This document shows positions 15,055 through 21,210 of a stretch of 21,210 bases of DNA, piece after piece. Every line of letters starts with the position of its first letter. The first letter of the stretch is position 1. The position numbers and the translations under genes are program-made. The notes under the pieces are model-generated. The model saw only the letters and a list, made by a program, of their open reading frames with translations, did not search any database and was not told the DNA's origin. The DNA comes from JAUUZT01 sp964654015 (GTDB taxonomy: Bacteria; Chloroflexota; Dehalococcoidia; GIF9; AB-539-J10), in assembly GCA_964654015.1 (NCBI GenBank), contig CAZZHQ010000041.1:1-21210 (forward strand). Reading direction: 5' to 3'.

Positions 15055-15515
15055 TATTTACTTCCTGCTAATTCCTTTTTATATCGTTTATAGGCCTGTT
15101 TGATATCATCATATTTCATGCCTAAAATTTGAGCAGCCAATAAGGCGGCATTTGTCGCGCCCCCTTTTCCAATGCCAACAGCGGCAACAGGAACACCTCC
15201 AGGCATTTGCACAATAGATAACAGAGCGTCTATGCCATGCAGTGCACCACTGGGCACTGGAATACCTATTACCGGTATACTGGTCCAACTTGCCAGAACG
15301 CCTGGAAGGTGAGCAGCGCCACCAGCGGCCGCAATAATAAGTTCGAAGCCTTGCTCTTCAGCTACCAATCCATAATTTCTAATTTTCTCTGGATTTCGAT
15401 GAGCTGATATAACAGAAAGCTCGTAGGCGATACCTAACTGGTCTAATACGTTTAATGTTGGTTGTACCATGTCGGTATCACTTTTACTTCCTATGACAAC
15501 ACCTATTTTTGCCAT
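15054..15515 (-). CDS. purE: N5-carboxyaminoimidazole ribonucleotide mutase (class I PurE)
   Basis: The 153-residue protein converts N5-CAIR to CAIR in purine synthesis. GSKSDTD (9-15), SAHRNP (37-42, with catalytic His39) and AGGAAHLPG (64-72) are diagnostic. Class I PurE normally works with PurK, which is not in the window; the SAHR form fits class I over the class II carboxylase. The ATG lies one base after the purD stop, and AGGAGG lies in the last codons of purD. The downstream purB overlaps by one base. Confidence 0.95.
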   Translation of the reverse strand: MAKIGVVIGSKSDTDMVQPTLNVLDQLGIAYELSVISAHRNPEKIRNYGLVAEEQGFELIIAAAGGAAHLPGVLASWTSIPVIGIPVPSGALHGIDALLSIVQMPGGVPVAAVGIGKGGATNAALLAAQILGMKYDDIKQAYKRYKKELAGSK

Positions 15516-15516
15516 T

Positions 15517-16785
15517 CTAATTTATCCTCCTCAATGCAATATCTTTGCGATAAAAACCACCCGTGAAATGAATATTCTGCAAGTTCTGATAGACTTTAGC
15601 CCTTGCTTCTGCCATATCCTTGCCGGTACATACTAATGTAAGAACGCGCCCACTATTAGTATAGATCGCCCCTTTATCGCCTAGCTTAGTTCCTGCTTGA
15701 AAAACCAAAGCATCCCTGTCAATATTATCCAAACCGTCGATGAGATAACCTGTTTCATAGGTATTTGGATAGCCAGCGGATGCCATAACTGTCCCCACGC
15801 AGGCATTACCACTCCACTCTATGTTTATTTCATCAAGCCTGCCCTGAATTACTGCCAGACAAATGTCAACAATATCAGTCTTAAGAAGGGGGAGTAGTAC
15901 CTGACTTTCAGGGTCACCAAATCGACAATTAAATTCTAGCACAAAAATATCACCTTCATCTGTGATCATTAGCCCTGCGTAAAGTACACCCTTGTAAGGT
16001 ATTTGTCTTTGAGCCATAGCTCTTATAGCAGGCATTAAAACAGTCCGAGTGGCTTTTTCTACCATCTCAGGTGGAAAAAACTCAGGTTGGCTGTAGCATC
16101 CCATGCCACCAGTATTAGGTCCCTGATCTCCATCCCATGCCTTCTTGTAATCACAAACTGGAATCATAGTAGAGATTGATTTACCATCGGTAAAGGCCAT
16201 TAGACTAACTTCTCTCCCCGAGATATAGGTATCAATGATAACCTTGTTTCCGGCAGAGCCAAAAGCTTTTCCTACCATCATATCCTTTAACGCTTGATTT
16301 GCCTCTGGCAGGGAGTTAGTTATGATTATCCCTTTTCCTGCAGCCAATCCATCTGCCTTTATAACATAAGGAGGGATTTGACGAACGAGATAACTAGAAG
16401 CTTCATTATAGGAAGAGAAAGCAACTCCTTTTGGACATGGAATTCCACTTTGCACCATCAAGTCTCGGGCAAAGCTCTTGCTTGACTCTATTTGGGAAGC
16501 TTCCTTTGTTGGCCCGAAAATAGGGATGCTCATATTTTCAAAGTAATCCACTATACCGAGGGCAAGAGGGATCTCTGGACCAACAATTACAAGGTCAACC
16601 ATTTTATCCAGAGCAAATGCGGCTAAAGAGTCTATATCATCAGCAGGGATAGCTAGATTCTCAGCTAAGGCAGCAGTGCCAGCATTACCCGGGGCTATAA
16701 ATATTTTTCCTACTTTGCGATTCTGAGCTATTTTCCATACCAGAGCATGTTCTCTGGCACCACTACCAACAACCATTACTTTCAA
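15517..16785 (-). CDS. purD: Phosphoribosylamine-glycine ligase (GAR synthetase)
   Basis: A 422-residue ATP-grasp enzyme that joins glycine to phosphoribosylamine. It begins with the canonical KVMVVGSGAREHAL and contains NAGTAALAENL, PYVIKADGLAAGKGI, QGPNTGGMGCYSQPEF, GVLYAGLMIT and LEFNCRFGDPE. The start is one of two adjacent TTG codons (16788 or 16785). The second gives the usual N-terminus exactly; an ATG at 16776 would remove the first residues of the Rossmann-like motif. GAGA lies at a reasonable distance from the TTG pair. It is separated from guaA by about 46 bp and from purE by one base. Confidence 0.94.
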   Translation of the reverse strand: MKVMVVGSGAREHALVWKIAQNRKVGKIFIAPGNAGTAALAENLAIPADDIDSLAAFALDKMVDLVIVGPEIPLALGIVDYFENMSIPIFGPTKEASQIESSKSFARDLMVQSGIPCPKGVAFSSYNEASSYLVRQIPPYVIKADGLAAGKGIIITNSLPEANQALKDMMVGKAFGSAGNKVIIDTYISGREVSLMAFTDGKSISTMIPVCDYKKAWDGDQGPNTGGMGCYSQPEFFPPEMVEKATRTVLMPAIRAMAQRQIPYKGVLYAGLMITDEGDIFVLEFNCRFGDPESQVLLPLLKTDIVDICLAVIQGRLDEINIEWSGNACVGTVMASAGYPNTYETGYLIDGLDNIDRDALVFQAGTKLGDKGAIYTNSGRVLTLVCTGKDMAEARAKVYQNLQNIHFTGGFYRKDIALRRIN

Positions 16786-16834
16786 CAATTACTATCTCTT
16801 CTCCCTAGTCAAATACTGCGGTACAGTGGTAAAA

Positions 16835-18529
16835 CTACTCCCACTCAATGGTAGCTGGTGGTTTACTAGTAATATCGTAGACTACACGGTTGATGTTAGG
16901 GACCTCATTTATAATACGGTTTGATATTCTGGCCATCAGGTCATAGGGTAAACGAGCCCAATCAGCAGTCATGGCGTCATTGCTTTTTACTGCTCTGACC
17001 GCTATTAAATAGCCATATGTTCGGTAATCACCCATCACACCTACGCTCTTTACGTCTGTGAGTACTGCAAAGCTTTGCCACAGTTGTCGATAAAGGTTGG
17101 CTTTCTTAATCTCATCCATAACTATCCAATCTGCGCCACGAAGGATTTCCAATTTTTCTTTAGTTACCTCTCCGATGATTCTGATGGCCAGGCCTGGGCC
17201 GGGAAATGGCTGCCGCCATAGTAATTCCTCTGGCATGCCGAGTGTAAACCCCAACTCACGAACTTCATCTTTGAATAAATAACGTAATGGTTCAACAAGA
17301 CGAAGTTTCATATTAGAAGGCAGGCCACCAACATTGTGGTGGCTCTTTATTGTGACTGCTGCTTTAGTCTCTACTGTTGTGCTTTCTATTACATCTGGGT
17401 AGAGAGTACCCTGAGCAAGGAAATCAATTTGCCCTAATTTTTCAGCCTCTTCTTCAAAGACATTAATAAACTCAGCTCCAATTATTTTTCGCTTTATTTC
17501 AGGGTCCGTGACTCCAAGGAGTTGCTGAAGGAATCTTTCACTAGCATCGATATAAACGATATTTAGTTTAAGGTTACGTTTAAAGGTATCAAGTATCCTC
17601 TCTGCCTCTTCACGGCGTAACAAACCATTGTTAATAAAGAAGCAGGTTAGATTATCACCAATCGCCAAATGAATAAGGGTCGCAGTAACCGCCGAATCGA
17701 CGCCTCCAGACAAGGCACAGATGACCTTCTCTTCTCCTACTTGATCTTTAATTTTATTGACGCTCTCAGTTTTGAACCGGGCAGGAGTCCAGTTGCCCTT
17801 GCAACCGCAGATCCCATGGACGAAATTTTCAAATATCTCTTTGCCATTTGGCGTATGAACTACCTCAGGATGAAACTGGAGTCCATAAATGTGTTCGCTA
17901 TTACCCATGACAGCGACAGGAGAATTTTCAGTATTCGCTAAAGCTTTAAAACCGGGTGGTATATCTATCACATGGTCGGCATGGCTCATCCATACTGGCA
18001 AAGTACTCGGGAGTCCTGTAAAAAGAGGATTAGTAGTATCACTTATATCTAGCATCGACTGGCCATACTCATTTCGTTCCCCAGGTAATACCCGTCCCCC
18101 TAATTGATGCGTGATAACTTGCAGGCCGTAACAGATACCCATTATAGGTAGGTGTTGCTCATAAATATATGCTGGAGGTAAAGGAGCACCTGGGGCATAG
18201 ACACTGGCAGGCCCCCCGGAAAGAATAAAACCTCGGGGATCAAGAGCGGCTATTTTCTCTAAAGAAATATTATAAGGTACAATCTCACAATAGACATGGC
18301 ATTCCCGTATGCGCCTTGCGATAAGCATGGTGTACTGCGAACCAAAGTCAATAACTACGATAGTTTCACGCTCAGCGGGCGAAAGGAGCCTAGTTTCAGG
18401 TGCAGTCTGTCCAATTATTAATCCCTTAGCGATTTCCAAATAAGTAGAAACTTCAATATCATCGCTGGCGGAGACACGGTGACTACGTAATTTGGCTTTT
18501 TGTTTATCATTAGGATTTAGCATAGTCAT
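16835..18529 (-). CDS. guaA: GMP synthase (glutamine-hydrolysing) with N-terminal extension
   Basis: The 564-residue enzyme aminates XMP to GMP. The class I glutamine amidotransferase domain has GICYGLQ (131-137, Cys133 nucleophile), His220 and Glu222 in GLQFHPEV. The ATP pyrophosphatase domain carries the P-loop SGGVDS (274-279), and the C-terminal dimerisation domain ends with the typical KPPATIEWE. GuaA normally begins near RETIVVIDFGSQY, here residue 54, so about 50 extra N-terminal residues are present (including DDIEVSTYLEIAKGLIIG). No alternative ATG lies near the usual start; a TTG at codon 31 is the only internal candidate noticed. There is no Shine-Dalgarno sequence. It leads the guaA-purD-purE-purB operon. 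Confidence 0.94.
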   Translation of the reverse strand: MTMLNPNDKQKAKLRSHRVSASDDIEVSTYLEIAKGLIIGQTAPETRLLSPAERETIVVIDFGSQYTMLIARRIRECHVYCEIVPYNISLEKIAALDPRGFILSGGPASVYAPGAPLPPAYIYEQHLPIMGICYGLQVITHQLGGRVLPGERNEYGQSMLDISDTTNPLFTGLPSTLPVWMSHADHVIDIPPGFKALANTENSPVAVMGNSEHIYGLQFHPEVVHTPNGKEIFENFVHGICGCKGNWTPARFKTESVNKIKDQVGEEKVICALSGGVDSAVTATLIHLAIGDNLTCFFINNGLLRREEAERILDTFKRNLKLNIVYIDASERFLQQLLGVTDPEIKRKIIGAEFINVFEEEAEKLGQIDFLAQGTLYPDVIESTTVETKAAVTIKSHHNVGGLPSNMKLRLVEPLRYLFKDEVRELGFTLGMPEELLWRQPFPGPGLAIRIIGEVTKEKLEILRGADWIVMDEIKKANLYRQLWQSFAVLTDVKSVGVMGDYRTYGYLIAVRAVKSNDAMTADWARLPYDLMARISNRIINEVPNINRVVYDITSKPPATIEWE

Positions 18530-18534
18530 CTTAG

Positions 18535-18562
18535 ATTATCATTGTGTAATACAAGCATGCAA
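18535..18562 (-). promoter_or_regulatory. Possible guaA promoter giving a leaderless mRNA
   Basis: On the minus strand TTGCAT (18562-18557), a 16 bp spacer and GATAAT (18540-18535). Only five bases (CTAAG) separate the -10 from the guaA ATG, so the predicted start coincides with the start codon. The lack of any ribosome site agrees with this. Confidence 0.4.
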
Positions 18563-18730
18563 ACCCGCCCTGAGAATACCGCCGTTTACGTTGAAAAATT
18601 AAGTCAAGCCCTCTTTCAGGCAAGCCAGGCATTGATGGGTTTGGCAAGCTGTATGCAACCACCAAACAATGTTCTTTGGAGTAATAAAGACTCATCTGCA
18701 CAAACTGTAAAAGAAGTTGCGAAAAATTAA
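18557..18730 (+). CDS. Small hypothetical protein
   Basis: A 57-residue frame starting MQTRPENTAVYVEKL, with a helical middle (QALFQASQALMGLASCMQ) and a polar end. It matches no family I know. The ATG has no ribosome binding site, and the first codon overlaps the proposed guaA -35, so the frame may be unexpressed. It is the first plus-strand frame of the accessory patch. A TTG at 18542 would add five residues. Confidence 0.35.
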   Translation: MQTRPENTAVYVEKLSQALFQASQALMGLASCMQPPNNVLWSNKDSSAQTVKEVAKN

Positions 18731-18838
18731 GGAAATAACATTCAGAGAGGCAAAATGAGATAAAAATTATATTTTAAGGCAGGAATAAATTCATATATCG
18801 AAAAGGAGGAAAAATAAAATTATAGGAATAAATGAATA

Positions 18839-19042
18839 ATGGAAGAATTAACAGACATAATCATAAGTTGCATGGATTGCGGGGAAGATTTTACATTCAG
18901 CGTTGGGGAGCAAACATACTTCAGGTCCAAGTCCCTGAGTCAACCGAAACGATGCTTGCAGTGCCGTAAGAAACGCAAAGACTCACTGGTGCCCGACATA
19001 GGAAGGATTAAAGATGGAACGACTTGTTGCCGTATTCAATGA
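18839..19042 (+). CDS. Zinc-ribbon protein
   Basis: The 67-residue protein has SCMDCGEDFTF and PKRCLQCRKKRK, placing Cys11, Cys14, Cys39 and Cys42 as a four-cysteine zinc site. The spacing and the intervening FSVGEQTYFRSKSL resemble the 'probable zinc-ribbon' family (zf-trcl) with its CxxCGxxFxFtxGEQ pattern. Function is unknown; nucleic-acid or protein binding is likely. It overlaps the downstream ATPase gene by 29 nt, so the two are probably co-translated. A strong GGAGG at 18805-18809 lies 29 nt before the ATG, too far for direct use. A weak AGGA lies at 18824-18827. Confidence 0.75.
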   Translation: MEELTDIIISCMDCGEDFTFSVGEQTYFRSKSLSQPKRCLQCRKKRKDSLVPDIGRIKDGTTCCRIQ

Positions 19043-20033
19043 AGTGTCAGGTCTAGAGGAGAACCAAGCCAAAACTGCCATTTACTATGCTATGGCGACT
19101 CACAAATTAAACGAGTTCGATTGGTTTCCAGTTTTAGCTTTCATTGGTGCCCCAGGCACAGGTAAAAGCAAAGCTTTAGATGTGCTGGGGCAGATTTGTT
19201 ATAAGCCGTATCGCATTAGTTGTCATGCCACCATGACATCTGTTGCCTTGAGAGACGAGTTGGCAGCAGCAAGAAACAGGACGGCCATAATCGAAGAGTG
19301 TGACCTTTACAGCAATAGAAAACAGCTCCAGTCATATCTGATAAATCGAGTAAATAAAACAAGGACTTCAAGTGTTGTAGTCAAGGAACAGGTGGAAACG
19401 GAGAGCGGTATTAAGAAATGGAACACACTTAAAAAACATATTTTCGGTGCCACAGTTATTCATGATAGAAATTCGCTGAGTGATTTGGCTGCCGAGAGAA
19501 GGTCGATAATCATTACCACTCAATTCAAAGACGGGAAATATATCGAGCCCTCGGCAGATTTGAAGCTGCCAAAATTCAAGTTAGGAGGAGTTCCTGATTA
19601 CTTTAATAGTGGAAGTGCACTTGACGCCTGGAAACCACTAATCATGGTGGCTGATGACTTACATGACTACGGCTGGCTTCTGTGGGTTAGTCAGCAAATT
19701 GAGGAAGCTACTAACGAATTGAAAGATGGACAGGTGTTCGAGGAAAGGCTTCTCATATTCAGCAAGGTCATTGAGGCGTACTACGACAGTAGACTGGATA
19801 GATTGATAGTTAAAGAGCCGATACTTCTCAAATCAATCGCTGAACGAATACAGGGAGAAGGCCTGAATTATATAAGCCCTCAAGTTATCAAGAAAACCCT
19901 AAGAAATCTCGGGATTAAAGTTAAGGTGTACGGCGGAAGCAATAAAATTTTTACCAGTGAGGATGAATTAAGGAAAATAGCTTCGGATATTGGCTACAGC
20001 GATGAGTGTTTAAATGGTCAAATTAGTTTATGA
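19014..20033 (+). CDS. P-loop ATPase of an accessory element, function unknown
   Basis: The 339-residue protein has a Walker A GAPGTGKS (45-52), a Walker B-like AIIEECD (91-97), a sensor-like FGATVIHDRN (144-153) and AERRSI (160-165), where an arginine finger would be expected. This is the layout of an AAA+-type or helicase-loader ATPase. The C-terminal part (about 255-330, with SPQVIKKTLRNLGIKVKVYGG) looks like a winged-helix DNA-binding domain. Such combinations occur in replication or mobilisation proteins of plasmids and integrated elements, but no specific family is assigned. AGGAAGG lies 7 nt before the ATG. It overlaps the zinc-ribbon gene, suggesting joint function. Confidence 0.75.
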   Translation: MERLVAVFNEVSGLEENQAKTAIYYAMATHKLNEFDWFPVLAFIGAPGTGKSKALDVLGQICYKPYRISCHATMTSVALRDELAAARNRTAIIEECDLYSNRKQLQSYLINRVNKTRTSSVVVKEQVETESGIKKWNTLKKHIFGATVIHDRNSLSDLAAERRSIIITTQFKDGKYIEPSADLKLPKFKLGGVPDYFNSGSALDAWKPLIMVADDLHDYGWLLWVSQQIEEATNELKDGQVFEERLLIFSKVIEAYYDSRLDRLIVKEPILLKSIAERIQGEGLNYISPQVIKKTLRNLGIKVKVYGGSNKIFTSEDELRKIASDIGYSDECLNGQISL

Positions 20034-20134
20034 AAAAATGAGATGTTTATTAACTATATATATACACATTTCTGATAATTTCATCATTTTCTCATTTACC
20101 AGAGGCATGAAAATAATTAACGAGGAGGTGAGTA

Positions 20135-20317
20135 GTGCCAACAAACATTCAAGACACTATCGAAAGGTTTAAGGCAGAGACCAGGAGAGGTCAGAAGGAA
20201 AATATCAGCTATGAGTTTGCTATCGCTTTCTTGAATGTCTTATCAGGAATTCATAACGATTTGAGAATGATAGCAGACAGATGCGACCAGAAACGAGAAA
20301 AGCGAAAAAATGAATAA
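20135..20317 (+). CDS. Small helical hypothetical protein
   Basis: A 60-residue protein starting at GTG with an excellent GAGGAGG six bases upstream, which makes expression likely. It is highly charged and mostly helical: IERFKAETRRGQKEN at the N-terminus, a hydrophobic middle (YEFAIAFLNVLSGIHNDLRMI) and a basic end QKREKRKNE. No known family is recognised. It follows the ATPase by about 100 AT-rich bases. Confidence 0.6.
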   Translation: MPTNIQDTIERFKAETRRGQKENISYEFAIAFLNVLSGIHNDLRMIADRCDQKREKRKNE

Positions 20318-20443
20318 ACGAAAGGTATATGGCTATTAATAGATGACAAGCGCTATAGCAATATTATGAGTCGCATCGAAGTGGTTAATAAACAAAACAA
20401 GAAAGGCTTCAAATATTTTTGGATTTTGAAAGGAGGTGGTCGA

Positions 20444-20569
20444 TTGAAAGCTGCATCCTATATTGAAATAGCAGTAACGGGATATCCAACGCATTGGATA
20501 AATAATTACAGAGGAGGTAATAGAAATGCCGAGTTTAAAGCAATTAATAGAAGAAATGGAAGAACTTGA
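20444..20569 (+). CDS. Possible 41-residue protein with TTG start
   Basis: A TTG at 20444 follows a very strong AGGAGGTGG (20431-20439). The frame continues KAASYIEIAVTGYPTHWINN to 20569. The same frame is open back to an ATG at 20366 (67 residues), but that start has no ribosome site. The last 44 bases overlap the better-supported small gene at 20526 in another frame, so this protein may be real, vestigial or only a coupling leader. Confidence 0.4.
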   Translation: MKAASYIEIAVTGYPTHWINNYRGGNRNAEFKAINRRNGRT

Positions 20570-20666
20570 TATCGACCCGAAGAAGGTTCGATTGCATGGC
20601 CAACAATACGATGAATTGATTGACCAAGCAGAGAACCAGAACGGTGATGATGGCGACGAAGAATAG
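20526..20666 (+). CDS. 46-residue acidic small protein
   Basis: ATG at 20526 preceded by GAGGAGGT (20511-20518) at ideal spacing. The product begins MPSLKQLIEEMEELDIDP, continues KKVRLHGQQYDELIDQ and ends in an acidic tail DDGDEE. It is predicted to be two helices plus a disordered end. No family is recognised. It overlaps the preceding small frame and is followed by an inverted repeat. Confidence 0.6.
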   Translation: MPSLKQLIEEMEELDIDPKKVRLHGQQYDELIDQAENQNGDDGDEE

Positions 20667-20685
20667 GAAGAGGTGAGGTTCTCCA

Positions 20686-20717
20686 CAGGTTGGGCTTTCT
20701 TTTTGAGGCCCAACCTG
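20686..20717 (+). repeat. Inverted repeat with T-rich loop
   Basis: CAGGTTGGGC (20686-20695) pairs perfectly with GCCCAACCTG (20708-20717), a 10 bp stem. The 12 nt loop is TTTCTTTTTGAG. It lies 19 bp after the 46-residue gene. A terminator is the obvious idea, but the T-run is in the loop and not after the stem. Confidence 0.5.
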
Positions 20718-20844
20718 GTTAAAACAACAACAGTTCTACAATTATCGGAAGAATTATTAATGAAACTGCGAAATATTGGCAATACTTGTATTTAGAATTC
20801 CTAGGTCAAAAACATAGACAGCGTAGGAATGGGATTAATAACAT

Positions 20845-21156
20845 ATGAACATTTTTCATGGATTAAAAGCAAACTATCGTCACAGGATTGAGAAAAAGTA
20901 CATCAATTCTATCAAGAGGAAGCAATTAAATTTCAATTGCTCAGAGAAATTGATTATAGGAGTTAGTTTGATTGCTGCAAGCCTTGAAGTTCCTATGTAT
21001 TGTTTGCTTGAGCACCTGCTCCAAGTTGGTACATATCATGTCGGGCAAGCAATGCAGAATCAAGAGAAGCGTGAGAAATTGATTGAACACTTGGTTAAGG
21101 GGCATCTCAGAGGTAATGAACTTAGTGATGATGAAAAGATACTTAATTTGAGTTAA
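20845..21156 (+). CDS. Hypothetical protein of 103 residues
   Basis: Basic N-terminus (LKANYRHRIEKKYINSIKRK) followed by a hydrophobic helical core (KLIIGVSLIAASLEVPMYCLLEHLLQVGTYH, 35-65) and a charged helix (NQEKREKLIEHLVKGHLRG). The core could be a helical bundle and not a membrane span, since prolines and histidines interrupt it. No known domain is recognised. The ribosome site is weak (GGGA 10 nt upstream). Clean reading frame and position support a real gene of the accessory patch. Confidence 0.6.
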   Translation: MNIFHGLKANYRHRIEKKYINSIKRKQLNFNCSEKLIIGVSLIAASLEVPMYCLLEHLLQVGTYHVGQAMQNQEKREKLIEHLVKGHLRGNELSDDEKILNLS

Positions 21157-21163
21157 ATTGAGG

Positions 21164-21210
21164 TGGACCCCATTGTTAGGACAGGATAGGGGTGATATTA
21201 AGATTGGGTC
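21164..21210 (+). mobile_element. Possible left end of an insertion sequence
   Basis: Seven bases after the preceding stop, TGGACCCCATTGTTAGGACA appears. TG(n)ACCCC..TTAG(G)ACA is the kind of terminal inverted repeat seen at ends of IS3-family elements. The element, if real, extends beyond the window, and no transposase frame can be judged from 47 bases. Confidence 0.3.

Noticed and set aside
20036..20097. AAATGAGA / TCTCATTT inverted repeat with AT-rich interior as an origin
   Set aside because: Eight-base arms 46 bp apart in very AT-rich DNA are expected by chance; no iterons were seen.
20336..20782. 148-residue minus-strand frame across the small-gene region
   Set aside because: Serine-rich, low-complexity composition typical of an antisense frame; it lies opposite plus-strand frames that have strong ribosome sites.
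18530..21210. tRNA or att site marking an integration boundary
   Set aside because: No cloverleaf-forming sequence or direct repeat pair was found by eye, so element borders are left undefined.
1..21210. CRISPR array or riboswitch
   Set aside because: No regularly spaced identical repeats and no recognisable riboswitch core in any leader; the leaders before the operons are too short.

Overview
The window is a moderately AT-rich bacterial chromosome segment carrying core nucleotide and histidine biosynthesis genes, with a small accessory patch at the right end. HisZ-dependent histidine synthesis, class 1B dihydroorotate dehydrogenase, an NfeD/slipin membrane operon and zinc-ribbon/ATPase accessory genes would fit a Chloroflexota (Dehalococcoidia-like) genome. 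That placement is inference from gene style and was not tested by any search.

Layout: positions 1-55 look like the terminal repeats of an insertion element that lies mostly outside the window. A solitary 5S rRNA gene follows, with its own consensus-like promoter and a terminator built on its closing helix. Next come a stand-alone CinA C-terminal-domain amidase (+), a RimI-like acetyltransferase (-) and pyrD (+). The last two diverge from an unusually symmetric bidirectional promoter. A tight minus-strand operon (long NfeD protease, short NfeD, slipin) meets pyrD at a long palindrome. A divergent promoter then drives hisZ-hisG-hisD-hisC-hisB (+), a partial histidine operon with overlapping or closely packed genes. 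It converges on and overlaps a trehalose-phosphate phosphatase gene (otsB, -). pfkA (+) follows, then an unknown membrane-anchored protein (-), and the minus-strand purine operon guaA-purD-purE-purB.

From about 18.55 kb the content changes to small plus-strand genes, several with strong Shine-Dalgarno sequences: a zinc-ribbon protein, a P-loop ATPase with a possible C-terminal winged helix, and several short unknown proteins. The window ends in what may be the start of another insertion sequence. This patch looks like part of an integrated element, but no integrase, tRNA or att site is visible.

The most unusual item is hisG. It encodes two full HisG-type domains in one chain. The first keeps the N-terminal LPKGRL motif but has lost the PRPP loop; the second keeps the PRPP loop (TGKTL) but has lost LPKGRL. 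This reciprocal loss suggests a fused pseudo-dimer with composite active sites, probably working with the HisZ encoded just upstream. Several genes (otsB, pfkA, guaA) also appear to be transcribed with almost no 5' leader.
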